Positions 41,872 through 51,015 of a stretch of 64,000 bases of DNA are shown here, piece after piece. The stretch spans positions 868,001 to 932,000 of the forward strand of contig CAVQXR010000001.1 of the NCBI GenBank assembly GCA_963717955.1, written 5' to 3'. The stretch is from CAVQXR01 sp963717955. Its GTDB lineage: Bacteria > Actinomycetota > Thermoleophilia > Gaiellales > Gaiellaceae. Below the pieces are notes generated by a model that saw only the letters and a program-made list of their open reading frames with translations, searched no databases and had not been told where the DNA came from. The translations under genes were made by a program, and so were the position numbers. The first letter of the stretch is position 1; each line of letters opens with the position of its first letter.

Positions 41872-42701
41872 TTGGTCGCAGTGCGCGACGCAGATCAGGC
41901 CCCGCGGGTTGTCATTCTCGGCGGTGGGTTTGCCGGTGTAGGCGCAGTACGCAGGCTCGAGGAAGTCCGCGTGGAGGTCGTGCTCGTCGACGAGCACGAC
42001 TACTGTACGTTTCAGCCGCTTCTGTACGAGGTGGCGACTGCCCTGGTCGAGGCCTCCGACGTCGGCCACGCGCCACGGGACCTTTTCCACAAGCAGCCGA
42101 ACGTCGCCGTTCACCAGGACGTCGTGAGCGCCGTCGACCTGGCCAACGGCGAGGTTCGCTTCGCCGAGATGGCGCCGCTGACCTACGACTCTCTGGTCCT
42201 GGCGCTCGGTGCGCCGGTCAACTTCTTCGGAAGGAAGGGCGCAGCCGACCACGCGTTCCCGATGCACACGCTCGCCGACGCGGTCCGCCTCAAGGAGCAC
42301 ATCCTCGAGAGGTGGGAGGTGGCGGACAAGAACCCGGCTCTCGTGGAGAACTGCGCGCTCAACGTGATCGTGGTCGGCCGGGGGCCGACGGGTGTCGAGA
42401 GCGCCGGTGCCCTCGCCGAGCTCTATCGCAGCAACTTCGCCAAGGATTATCCGGAGGTGCCACAAGAGCGGGCGCGGCTGACGCTGGTCGAGGCCGGCCC
42501 CAGTTTCGCGGGGGACGCATGATGAAGGGCAAGACGGCGTCGCTCGCCTGGGGCGCCGTTCATCCCGGCCTCATGCCGACCGGCGAGGACCGCGTCAAGG
42601 CGGCGGTGGACTGGAGATGGGCAGGACTCGCGCACGAGCGCACGCGTGTCATTGCCCGGCCTCGAGCCGCCGGGCCGCGCTCGAAGGCGCCGAGTCGGTA
42701 A
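41872..42701 (+). pseudogene. Type II NADH dehydrogenase-like protein with internal deletion
   Basis: The N-terminal half (RVVILGGGFAGVGAVRRLEE, HDYCTFQPLLYEVATALVEA, NVIVVGRGPTGVESAGALAE) is a clear NDH-2/FAD-NAD(P)H Rossmann pair and ends at a TGA at 42,520-42,522. A second frame from 42,519 gives KTASLAWGAVHPGLMPTGED and WAGLAHERT, the membrane-binding C-terminal tail of NDH-2. Roughly 150 residues of the second FAD segment between them are missing. A normal enzyme has about 400-450 residues. GAGGAG precedes the TTG start, so the first 217 residues may still be made, but catalysis is unlikely. Confidence 0.75.
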
Positions 42702-42724
42702 CGGTCAAGACGGGAGGTACGCAC

Positions 42725-44158
42725 GTGAGCATCGCTGAGGCTCCACAGACAACGAGAGCTTCGCAAGGCTCGGATTCACAGCCGGCCGACGTCTTCGTCG
42801 TCTTCGGGATCACGGGCGATCTGGCGAAGGTGATGACGTTCCACTCGCTGTACCGCCTCGAGCAGCGCGGGCTGCTGGAGTGCCCGATCGTCGGCGTGGC
42901 GGTCGACGACTGGACGATCGACCAGCTCGTCGAGCGCGCCCGCGCGTCGATCGAACGAGCCGGTGAGCAGCTCGACCCGAAGGTGTTCGACCGTTTCGCT
43001 GCCCGGCTCTCCTACCTGCAGGGGGACTTCGCCGACGCCGCGACATACGAGCGTGTGCGCAAGGCGATCGAGGGCGCCCGCACCCCTGTTTTCTACCTCG
43101 AGATCCCGCCCTTCCTCTTCGGGACCGTGGTCAAGGGCCTTGCCGACGCAGGTCTGACAACGACGGGGCGCGTCGTCATCGAGAAGCCCTTCGGCCACGA
43201 CCAGGGCTCGGCCCGCGCGCTCGCCGACGAGCTGCACCAGTACATCGACGAGTCTCAGCTCTACCGGATCGACCACTACCTCGGGAAGATGGGCCTCGAG
43301 GAGATCCTCTACCTGCGCTTCGCGAACACAATGCTCGAGCCGATCTGGAATCGGAACTACATCGAGTGCGTGCAGATCACGATGGCGGAGGACTTCGGGG
43401 TCGAAGACCGGGGTCACTTCTACGATCCCGTCGGTGCGATCCGCGACGTCGTCGTCAACCACCTCATGCAGGTGGTCGGCGCCGCCGCCATGGAGGCTCC
43501 GGCAGGCGGCGACCCCACGACGATCAAGGACGGGATGGTCAACGTGTTCCGCGCCGTCGGCGAGGCCGACCCCGGGCACTACGTTCGCGGTCAGTACGAC
43601 GGCTACCGCGCCATCGACGGCGTGGCACCGGACTCGACGACCGAGACCTACGCTTCGCTGCGCCTGGACATCGACAACTGGCGCTGGTCGGGAGTTCCCT
43701 TCTTCATCCGCACCGGCAAGCGCCTACCCGTCACGCAAACCGAGCTGCGGCTCGTCTTCAAGCACCCGCCGCGCCTCGGCTTCAAGGCGTTCGAGCGCAG
43801 GCCTGAACCGAACCAGCTGGTCGTCAAGCTCGATCCTTCGACGGGCGTCCAGCTCATTGTCGACGCACGCCATGCAGGCGCGCCGGAAGCGGAGGCGATC
43901 AGATTGGAGATGGAGTTCGCCGAGCAAGGCGGCGAGGGTGCAACACCGTACGAGGTTCTCCTGCACGCCGCCATGGGCGGGCAGAGCACGCGCTTCACCC
44001 GGCAGGACGGCGTGGAGGAGACATGGCGGATCATGCAGCCGCTGCTCGACGCGCCGCCGCCTGTGCTGCCATATGCGCCCGGATCCTGGGGGCCGGCTGC
44101 CGCCGACGACCTCGTCGCCGGCCACGGCCGGTGGCATGGGCCCTGGGTGCCGGCATGA
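42725..44158 (+). CDS. zwf: Glucose-6-phosphate 1-dehydrogenase
   Basis: Zwf oxidises glucose-6-phosphate with NADP+ and feeds the oxidative pentose phosphate pathway. The 477 residues show the cofactor loop VFGITGDLAKVMTFHSLYRL, the catalytic segment LYRIDHYLGKMGLEEILYLR near 180, the EKPFG motif and IRTGKRLPVTQTEL near 340. The usual ...GDLxxRKL arginine/lysine pair is AKVMT here, a mild deviation near the NADP loop. The start is GTG; a longer frame begins inside the NDH-2 remnant without homology. Its stop overlaps the GH15 start. Confidence 0.93.
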   Translation: MSIAEAPQTTRASQGSDSQPADVFVVFGITGDLAKVMTFHSLYRLEQRGLLECPIVGVAVDDWTIDQLVERARASIERAGEQLDPKVFDRFAARLSYLQGDFADAATYERVRKAIEGARTPVFYLEIPPFLFGTVVKGLADAGLTTTGRVVIEKPFGHDQGSARALADELHQYIDESQLYRIDHYLGKMGLEEILYLRFANTMLEPIWNRNYIECVQITMAEDFGVEDRGHFYDPVGAIRDVVVNHLMQVVGAAAMEAPAGGDPTTIKDGMVNVFRAVGEADPGHYVRGQYDGYRAIDGVAPDSTTETYASLRLDIDNWRWSGVPFFIRTGKRLPVTQTELRLVFKHPPRLGFKAFERRPEPNQLVVKLDPSTGVQLIVDARHAGAPEAEAIRLEMEFAEQGGEGATPYEVLLHAAMGGQSTRFTRQDGVEETWRIMQPLLDAPPPVLPYAPGSWGPAAADDLVAGHGRWHGPWVPA

Positions 44159-46053
44159 CAGCCGACCGGACCGTGTCGGAGCCCGGGGCGCAAAGTGCGG
44201 CCGCGCCCTCGCCGTTTCCGCCTATCGCCGACTACGCCTTCCTCTCCAATTGCCACACGGGCGCGCTCGTCGCGCCCGACGGGGCGATCGACTGGCTCTG
44301 CGTGCCCAGATTCGACGCGCCGAGCGTCTTCGGCAGCCTGCTCGACCGGGGAGCCGGGACGTTCGGGTTCGCGCCGTTCGGCATCAACCACCCGACCGCT
44401 CGAGCGTACGAGCCGGGAACCAACGTCCTCGTGACCACATGGAAGACACCGAACGGCTGGGTCGTCGTTCGGGATGCATTGACGATGGGTCCGCAGGCTC
44501 ACGAGGACGAGGTCACGCCGCATACCCGGCCGCCGGCGGACGACGACGCGGACCACATGCTCGTTCGCACGGTCGAGTGCCTCGAGGGCAGCGTCGAGAT
44601 CGAGCTCGTCTGCGAGCCGGTGTTTGGATACGGCCGCGAGGAGGCGGAGTGGACGCTCGTCGACGGGAGCCGTCACGTGGCTGACGCGACGGGCGCAGGG
44701 CAGACGATTCGCCTCCAGACGGACCTGGCGCTGGGCATCGAAGGTGGCCGCGTGCGGGCGCGCCACGTCCTCGAGCCGGGCCCACGCGCCTACTGTGCCC
44801 TCACGTGGGCCGAACACCTTGCGGCACCGGCCGACGCCGACGACGCGGAGGCGCGGATCGCCAACACGACGCGGTACTGGCGCGACTGGTTGGGACGGGC
44901 GCGCCTCCCCGACCATCGCTGGCGCGACCCGATCCAGCGCTCGGCCCTGGCGATCAAGGGGCTGACCTACATGCCGACGGGCGCGACCGTGGCAGCGCTC
45001 ACGACGTCGCTTCCCGAGACGCCGGGCGGCGAGCGAAACTGGGACTACCGGTACACCTGGATCCGCGACGCGACCTTCACGCTCCACGCGCTGCACTTTC
45101 TGAACCTCGACTGGGAGGCCGACGAGTTCATGCAGTTCGTCGCGGACGTCGTGCCAAACGACGACGGCGGGCTGCAGATCATGTACGGGATCGACGGCCG
45201 GCGCGACCTGACCGAGTCGACGCTCGACGATCTGTCGGGGTACGCGGGAGCGCGCCCGGTCCGGATCGGCAACGGCGCGTTCGACCAGCGCCAGAACGAC
45301 GTCTACGGAGCGGTGCTCGACTCGATCCTGCTCCATACCCGTCGCAGCAACCGCCTGCCCCGCCGGCTGTGGCCCATCGTGCAGGCACAGGCCGAAGGCG
45401 CAACCCGCGCCTGGCGTGAACCCGACCAGGGCATCTGGGAGGCACGCGGCAAGCCTCAGCACTACGTGTCCTCCAAGCTCATGTGCTGGGTCGCGCTCGA
45501 CCGCGCCGCGAAGCTCGCCGAGATCCGCGGGGATCCCGAGCTCCGGGAGACGTGGGAGGCCACTGCGGAGGAGATCCGCGACGACATCCTCGGGCACGGC
45601 GTCAGCGACCGCGGTGTCCTGCGCCAGCATTACGAGACCGACGCGCTCGATGCCTCGAACCTGCTGGCTGCACTCCTCGGTTTCCTGCCCGCAGAGGACG
45701 ACCGACTCCACAAGACCGTCCTGGCGATCGCGGAGGAACTGACCGAGAACGGCTTTGTCCTTCGCTACCGGACGGACGAGACCGACGACGGCCTGTCGGG
45801 CAAGGAGGGCACCTTCCTCATCTGCTCGTTCTGGCTCGTGTCCGCGCTCGCGATCGTCGGCGAGGAGCAGCGTGCCCGCGATCTCATGGAGCGCCTGCTC
45901 CGGGTCGCCTCGCCACTCGGCCTCTACGCCGAGGAGTTCGACGCCGATACGGGCAGGCACCTCGGCAATTTCCCGCAGGCCTTCTCGCATCTCGCGCTGA
46001 TCGAGGCCGCCGGGCGCATCATCCTTGCCGAGCGACTGAAGGAGCTCTCTTGA
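44155..46053 (+). CDS. Glycoside hydrolase family 15 protein (glucoamylase/trehalase-like)
   Basis: The 632-residue protein has the N-terminal beta-sandwich (ADYAFLSNCHTGALVAPDGA, IDWLCVPRFDAPSVFGSLLD) and an (alpha/alpha)6 barrel containing RNWDYRYTWIRDATFTLHAL and DQGIWEARGKPQHYVSSKLM. In the latter the Glu of IWE is the expected general acid. Actinobacterial members of this group include trehalases and alpha-glucan hydrolases. No signal peptide is present, so it acts in the cytosol. Its ATG overlaps the zwf stop, so released glucose could be routed through zwf after phosphorylation. Confidence 0.92.
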   Translation: MTADRTVSEPGAQSAAAPSPFPPIADYAFLSNCHTGALVAPDGAIDWLCVPRFDAPSVFGSLLDRGAGTFGFAPFGINHPTARAYEPGTNVLVTTWKTPNGWVVVRDALTMGPQAHEDEVTPHTRPPADDDADHMLVRTVECLEGSVEIELVCEPVFGYGREEAEWTLVDGSRHVADATGAGQTIRLQTDLALGIEGGRVRARHVLEPGPRAYCALTWAEHLAAPADADDAEARIANTTRYWRDWLGRARLPDHRWRDPIQRSALAIKGLTYMPTGATVAALTTSLPETPGGERNWDYRYTWIRDATFTLHALHFLNLDWEADEFMQFVADVVPNDDGGLQIMYGIDGRRDLTESTLDDLSGYAGARPVRIGNGAFDQRQNDVYGAVLDSILLHTRRSNRLPRRLWPIVQAQAEGATRAWREPDQGIWEARGKPQHYVSSKLMCWVALDRAAKLAEIRGDPELRETWEATAEEIRDDILGHGVSDRGVLRQHYETDALDASNLLAALLGFLPAEDDRLHKTVLAIAEELTENGFVLRYRTDETDDGLSGKEGTFLICSFWLVSALAIVGEEQRARDLMERLLRVASPLGLYAEEFDADTGRHLGNFPQAFSHLALIEAAGRIILAERLKELS

Positions 46054-46139
46054 GCAGTTCGTACGACGTCATCATCATCGGCACGGGTGCGGGGGCCGCC
46101 GAACCGGTCGGTGAGCGCCCCGAACGGGATCCGAAGTAG
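46050..46139 (+). pseudogene. N-terminal stub of an FAD-dependent (GMC-type) oxidoreductase
   Basis: Starting at TTG 46,050, overlapping the GH15 stop, the frame reads SSSYDVIIIGTGAG, the FAD dinucleotide-binding start, and then changes abruptly to an unrelated tail and stop. Homology ends at about 46,095. The rest of the enzyme is missing because the opposite-strand MFS fragment begins at the same point. Confidence 0.6.
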
Positions 46140-46319
46140 CGAGCCGAGCACGACAGGGACCGCGATCAGGATCGACGTCTCCGTGCTCGAGAGGCCGAGG
46201 TCGTCCTCGAATCGCTTGGCGAGAGGTGCGATGAGACCCCACGCGGCGAAGGCTGCCGTGACCAGGATGAGGTTGCGTGTCGCGCTGGGTGGGTCCATCG
46301 ACGGAGCTGCCACCGCCAC
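46097..46319 (-). pseudogene. N-terminal stub of a nitrate/nitrite-type MFS transporter
   Basis: The reading gives NLILVTAAFAAWGLIAPLAK and LGSLLRIPFGALTDRFGG, the first two or three helices and the loop motif of NarK-like major facilitator proteins, with two possible starts at 46,319 and 46,298. It is cut off at about 46,097, exactly where the oxidoreductase stub on the other strand ends. The remaining ten or so helices are absent. Confidence 0.6.
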
Positions 46320-46434
46320 CGGCGGGCCTGCAACGCGACGTCTGCGCCGTCGCTGCGGAGATCATCCCGGCGACTGGTCGGCGCCGGGCGCTGGTTCGCG
46401 TGCCTGGCAGTGAGGTAACCTTGATGGCTTCGAG

Positions 46435-47262
46435 GTGTTCTCTGAGGGGCGCGTGCAGATGTCTTCCGAGGCGTACCTGCTGGGCGATCAGCCCTCCGAG
46501 CTGCAGCGGCTGCAACTCCAGTCGCGGGTGTGGGAACCGAGCGGGCGCCGGCTTCTCGACAAGATCGGCGAGGGTCGCGGCGCTCGCGTCCTCGACGTCG
46601 GGTGCGGCGCGATCGGGTGGCTCCGATTGCTGAGCCAGTGGGTCGGCCCCGACGGCGAGGTGATGGGGACCGATATCGACGACGCGATGCTCGCCGCCGC
46701 CGGACAGTTTGTGGATACGGAAGGCCTCGGCAACGTCGTGCTCATGAAGGACGATCTCTTCGAGAGCAAGCTGGAGTCGTCATCGTTCGACCTCGTCCAC
46801 GCGAGGTTCCAGATCGCGCCGCTGGGTCGTGGAGCAGACCAGATCGCGAGCCACATGCGACTCCTCCGGCCGGGCGGCACGGTGGTGCTGGAGGAGTGGG
46901 ATGTGAGCTCATGGCATTTCAATCCTCCTGCCCGGGCGCTGGAGAGCTTCATCGAGCTCGTCGGGCAGTCGTTCGTGCGGTCCGGCGGTGACATGTATGT
47001 CGGACGCCAGCTGCTCGACCTGCTCCGCGGCTTCGGTATCGAGGGGAACGTCAGGGCCGAGGTCCTGGCGCTTCCTCCGGGACATCCCTACCTACGGCTG
47101 CCCCTCCAGTTCGCTACCGCCTTGGAAGGGCGGCTGCTCTCAATCGTGACGGCCGAGGGGCTGGAGCAGCTTCGCAAGGACGGCGAGGCTGAGCTCGAGG
47201 AGCCAGGCCGCTGGGGCACCACTTTCACGCTCCTGCAGTCCTGGGGCGAGCGCACGGCGTAG
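46435..47262 (+). CDS. Class I SAM-dependent methyltransferase
   Basis: The protein of about 267-275 residues has motif I ARVLDVGCGAIGWLRLL near 45, the acidic end of strand 2 in MGTDIDDAMLAAA, and LRPGGTVVLEEWDVSSWHF near motif III, typical of ubiE/MenG-like small-molecule methyltransferases. The substrate is unknown. The start may be GTG 46,435 or ATG 46,459. It stands alone after the rearrangement breakpoint. Confidence 0.88.
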   Translation: MFSEGRVQMSSEAYLLGDQPSELQRLQLQSRVWEPSGRRLLDKIGEGRGARVLDVGCGAIGWLRLLSQWVGPDGEVMGTDIDDAMLAAAGQFVDTEGLGNVVLMKDDLFESKLESSSFDLVHARFQIAPLGRGADQIASHMRLLRPGGTVVLEEWDVSSWHFNPPARALESFIELVGQSFVRSGGDMYVGRQLLDLLRGFGIEGNVRAEVLALPPGHPYLRLPLQFATALEGRLLSIVTAEGLEQLRKDGEAELEEPGRWGTTFTLLQSWGERTA

Positions 47263-47757
47263 CTCAATCGACCTCGTCCGCGCTTCGCGTGGACGGACGC
47301 TCGGCGGCGGCCGTCCGGCCCGCGGACGACCGCTGCACCGGGTGATGACGGGAGGGTGCGTGATGGCGAACGAGCGCGAGCGTGCGGGCGATCTCGGCTG
47401 CGTCCGCCGATCGGCTTGATCGTCAGGCCCGGTCATTCGTACGACGATGCCATCCGGCTGCGCAGAAGACGCCGTCCCGTGGCGTTCGGTCGGACGTTTG
47501 ACCCGGGCACCGGCGTCCTACAATGCGGATCGCTGAGTTCTACCTCGACTGCGGCGAGGCGGTTTCAACAGCCTCGCGTTCCTCTCGGCTCTCGGGCCAC
47601 CGAACGTTTCGGCGGTCAGTGTTCTCGGGATCGGCGCCGGCGATCGTTCGAAGTCGCGCAGGGCCCGACCGGGACATGCTGGCAGTTGGGACGGCCCCCG
47701 GTCGGGTTGCGCGACTCCGGCTGCGCGACCCCACCGATCCATGAAAGAGGGTGCAAT
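47263..47757. other. No gene seen
   Basis: About 495 bases between the methyltransferase and the reductase gene. No reading frame with family likeness, RNA gene or clear repeat is visible. Confidence 0.45.
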
Positions 47758-48315
47758 GTGAGCCTCACTCAGTACTACACGGCGACTACCCTGGACGGCT
47801 TCATCGCGGGCATCGACAACTCGCTGGACTGGCTGTTCACCCGCAAGCACAAGGACGACGGGCCGTTGAACTATCGCGAGTTCATCGCGGGCGTTGGTGC
47901 GATGGCGATGGGGTCGACGACGTACGAATGGATCCTCGACCATGAGTTTGCTGACAAGGACCGGTCGGAGTGGACGTGGCCCTACGACATCCCGTGCTGG
48001 GTGTTCACACACCGGCAACTGCCGGTCGTCCCCGACGCGGGAATCGAGTTTACGAGCGCGGACATCGCGGCCGTGCACAAGGAAATGGTCAGCGCCGCCG
48101 GCGACCGGAATGTCTGGATCGTCGGCGGGGGAGATCTGGCCGGCCAGTTCGCCGACGCGGGGCTGCTCGACGAGGTCATGGTGTCGATCGCGCCGGTAAC
48201 GCTGGGTGGCGGTGCGCCTCTGCTGCCCCGCCGGGTCGAGCTGCGTCTGGACGAGCTCGGACGAAACGGCGATCTCGCCTGCGCGAGGTTCTCCGTCGTA
48301 CGACCATCCGCCTGA
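47758..48315 (+). CDS. Dihydrofolate reductase-family (RibD C-terminal-like) protein
   Basis: The 185 residues begin SLTQYYTATTLDGFIAGIDN and contain GVGAMAMGSTTYEWIL and NVWIVGGGDLAGQFADAGLL, then VSIAPVTLGGGAPLLP. These are the NADPH-binding and substrate-pocket segments of RibD-C/DHFR-fold reductases. In actinobacteria this subgroup is widespread and mostly uncharacterised; a true folate or riboflavin role is not implied. The start is GTG with a GAGGG site. Confidence 0.88.
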   Translation: MSLTQYYTATTLDGFIAGIDNSLDWLFTRKHKDDGPLNYREFIAGVGAMAMGSTTYEWILDHEFADKDRSEWTWPYDIPCWVFTHRQLPVVPDAGIEFTSADIAAVHKEMVSAAGDRNVWIVGGGDLAGQFADAGLLDEVMVSIAPVTLGGGAPLLPRRVELRLDELGRNGDLACARFSVVRPSA

Positions 48316-48436
48316 CGTCAGCCGTGCGAGGTGTCCGGACGGTTCGCTCGGGACCCCTTCACTACCGTCTGGCCGAACGTCGCCCCGCAGTGCCCGGTTA
48401 CCCGTGCGTCTTGCCGGCGGGACGTTGTCCCGCTGG

Positions 48437-50191
48437 CTAGTCCAGCCCGGCTTCTTGGAGGCAATCGACGAAGCGCTCCTTGGTCGAGTCATCGCGGTAG
48501 GGGAGATCCTCTCGCAGCTGGCTGGCGCGAAGCCCGGGCGCTGTCTCGCGTGCCTGGGATACCGCCGCAGTGGCATGGCGCGCTCGCCCGAGGGCTGCCT
48601 GCGCCGCTGCGAGCGTCAGCAGCGCCTCGACGTTGCGTTCGTCGTCGGCCACGACACCCTCCGCGGTCTCGGCCGCGAGCTCGTAGTCCTCGCCGACGAA
48701 GTACGCGTTGGCCAGCACGGCCCGATACCAGTCCGACATCAGCGGGCTCAGGCGGATCGCGCGGGATGCCAACTCGACCGCCTCCTCCCAGCGCCCGAGG
48801 TAGCGCATCACGCTCGCCGCGACGCCGCAGGACAGATCACACGACGGCCGCTGCGCCATCGCCTGCGAAGCCGCCTCGAGCGCTCCCTCCCAGTCGCGCT
48901 CGCCAACGAGCACGTGAGCAAGGATCAGGTGACCGATGCCGGAGGTGTCGCCCTGGTCGATCGCCCGCTGGGCGAGGTCCTTGGCCTGCGCGAAGTGTGA
49001 GTCCGGGTCATCCAGCATTCCCCGGAGCGCGCCCCAGAAGTGCGCGAACGCCGAGAGGGAGTACCCGAGCTCCGATGCAGGCTCTCGCTCGGTGATCGTC
49101 TCGAAATGGCCGATGGCGCGGCGCAGCGCCTCGGGTGTCGATCGGGCTAGCTCGCTGAGGCCCCGGTAGACGATCTCCACGCTTTCCGGATCGAGGCCTT
49201 CACGATACGAACGGGCCAGGTCGCCGCCGATGACCTCCATGTCGAGGGCTTCCACGATCTTCGCGACGATGTCGTCCTGCGCGGCGAAGACGTCGCTGAT
49301 CTCGGCCTCGAACCGATCGGCCCACACGATCGCCGACGTCGCCGCGTCGACGACCTGCGTCAGGACGCGAACTCGCGGGCCGTCGCGCTGCACGGCGCCT
49401 TCGAGCACGAATTGCGCCTGCTGCTCGTGTCCGACCTGTTCAGCCGAATACGCCCGGTCTCGGTAGTCGAGCGTCGAGTTCTCGCTGATCACGTCGAGGC
49501 CGGGGATCGTCATCAGCTTCATCACGAGCGCCATCATCAGACCGCTGGCGAAATGGTCGTCCTGCGCCTCCCCTGTGTTGACGAACGGACTCACGGCAAG
49601 GGAGGGACGTTGCCGGGTCGGGATCCTTCGCGCCCACGGCCTCGCTGCTTCCTGGGGGAGCTCGTCGTCCACGATCTCGTACGCCAGGACGGGCTCGGGG
49701 ATGTTCTTCAGGCGCTGCCGACCGAGCGAGCGAAAGCGGGCCCGGATGTCCTCGGTGCCGTCGAGGGCGGCAGCGGAAGCGCAGATCCCGCCCGGTTTGG
49801 CGATCGCCTGCAGGCGCGCGGCGACGTTGATCACATCGCCGAACCACCGTCCGTCCTCGCTCGACACGGGACCGTAGTTGACGCCCAGGCGGAAGCGCAT
49901 CCGCCGCCCGGCCGGCAGCCGCTCGTTCTCGCGGCCGAGAGCCCGCTGGATGGCGATCGCGGCCGCGAGCCCGCCAGGCCGCGTGGGCAGGACGGCGAGG
50001 AACTCGTCGCCGACGAACGTCACCACGTTGCCGGTCTCCGCCGCCACGGCTTCCTCGATGATCCGCCGGAAGACCTGAAGCGTCTGGTGCGTCTCGATCT
50101 CGTTGCCGGCGATGAGCCTGCTGAAGCCGGCCACGTCGCCGTGGACGACCGCGGCGTGCTCGGTCTGAGGCCCTGGCTCCGGCGTGCTCAT
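48437..50191 (-). CDS. Class III adenylate/guanylate cyclase with TolB-like and TPR regions
   Basis: The 584-residue protein has a catalytic cyclase domain at about 15-180, with metal Asp in AAVVHGDVAGFSRLIAGNEI and VTFVGDEFLAVLPTRPGG and the late FGDVINVAARLQAIAKPGGI. A TolB/FlgO-like segment follows (about 215-345, RPSLAVSPFVNTGEAQDDHF), then several TPRs to the end. Both metal aspartates are present, so it should make cAMP or cGMP. The ATG at 50,191 starts right before the domain. The layout resembles the cyclase-TPR proteins common in rhizobia and some actinobacteria. Confidence 0.88.
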   Translation of the reverse strand: MSTPEPGPQTEHAAVVHGDVAGFSRLIAGNEIETHQTLQVFRRIIEEAVAAETGNVVTFVGDEFLAVLPTRPGGLAAAIAIQRALGRENERLPAGRRMRFRLGVNYGPVSSEDGRWFGDVINVAARLQAIAKPGGICASAAALDGTEDIRARFRSLGRQRLKNIPEPVLAYEIVDDELPQEAARPWARRIPTRQRPSLAVSPFVNTGEAQDDHFASGLMMALVMKLMTIPGLDVISENSTLDYRDRAYSAEQVGHEQQAQFVLEGAVQRDGPRVRVLTQVVDAATSAIVWADRFEAEISDVFAAQDDIVAKIVEALDMEVIGGDLARSYREGLDPESVEIVYRGLSELARSTPEALRRAIGHFETITEREPASELGYSLSAFAHFWGALRGMLDDPDSHFAQAKDLAQRAIDQGDTSGIGHLILAHVLVGERDWEGALEAASQAMAQRPSCDLSCGVAASVMRYLGRWEEAVELASRAIRLSPLMSDWYRAVLANAYFVGEDYELAAETAEGVVADDERNVEALLTLAAAQAALGRARHATAAVSQARETAPGLRASQLREDLPYRDDSTKERFVDCLQEAGLD

Positions 50192-50530
50192 CGGTGCCAA
50201 GGCTACTCGACGCGCGCGGCTCTCCTGCGACTTCGGCACGATCGTTGGCGGCTGTCGGTCGAGTGGCCGGCCCGTGAGGGTCGTTGCCGGAGTCGAGGCC
50301 GGCCGCGACAGGGGCGGGCAGGGCGCGGGCAGGGGGAGGGTTACCACGCCGCGCCCGCCCCTCACCCCAGCTGTACGTAACAGGCTTCGAGCCGGTTCCC
50401 GCCACGGCGCCGGAGGGCAGCGAGGCTCGGCCGCCGGCGAGACAACCGCAGGCTGCCGGTCGAGCGGACCTGACCGACGACCGAAGGACCGGATCCGGTG
50501 AAGGATCTCGAGGCGCTCGCAGCGGGTAGA

Positions 50531-50555
50531 GAGGCCGGGGCGGTGCCCCGGCCTC
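50531..50555 (-). terminator. Perfect 11-bp hairpin downstream of the small membrane gene
   Basis: GAGGCCGGGGC pairs fully with GCCCCGGCCTC around a 3-base loop, 26 bases beyond the stop of the leftward gene at 50,581. It probably ends that transcript. The adjoining 50,192-50,530 shows no gene. Confidence 0.65.
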
Positions 50556-50580
50556 TGGCAGTGGCTGTCGCGTTCGGCGG

Positions 50581-50841
50581 CTATGCGGGGTTGGCGCGAG
50601 TGGGTGGCCCTTCGGTGCCAACATCCCGATCTCGCTCGGGGCGGACGCCGGTGTAGATGAGGAGGGCGGCGAGGGCGAGGAACAGCGCTCCGAGGACGGC
50701 GCCGGCAACGGTGATCGCGTCGCCGCTGACGATGTAGTCGGCCGAGGCGATGTCTGCATTCTGGGCCCAGTCGGCGCCGCCCAGGAATGCAGCAGCGAGG
50801 CCGGCGGCGAGGCTTCCGGTGACGATCCTTCCTGTCTTCAT
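50581..50841 (-). CDS. Small secreted or membrane protein
   Basis: The 86 residues begin MKTGRIVTGSLAAGLAAAFL, which reads as an uncleaved signal anchor or signal peptide, followed by a polar stretch and a second helix AVLGALFLALAALLIYTGVR with a basic tail. GAAAGGGG lies upstream of the ATG. No family is recognised; a small membrane protein with two helices is likely. Confidence 0.65.
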   Translation of the reverse strand: MKTGRIVTGSLAAGLAAAFLGGADWAQNADIASADYIVSGDAITVAGAVLGALFLALAALLIYTGVRPERDRDVGTEGPPTRANPA

Positions 50842-51015
50842 GATGATTCCCCTTTCTCGGTTTCGCGGTCCGTCGTTCAGTACATGGAGCCTAGGGGCCT
50901 ACCGCCTCGCTGACCTCGGCCGCGCCGACGATTCGTGGTCGTCCTCCGGTTGGAGTCGAACTGGTCGGGCCTCGTTCTCAGGGATGAGCCCCGGGTCCAA
51001 TCGCCAGGGCGCCTC

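Noticed and set aside
43648..45990. 780-residue frame antisense to zwf and GH15
   Set aside because: Shadow of two well-supported genes with no family motif on the reverse strand.
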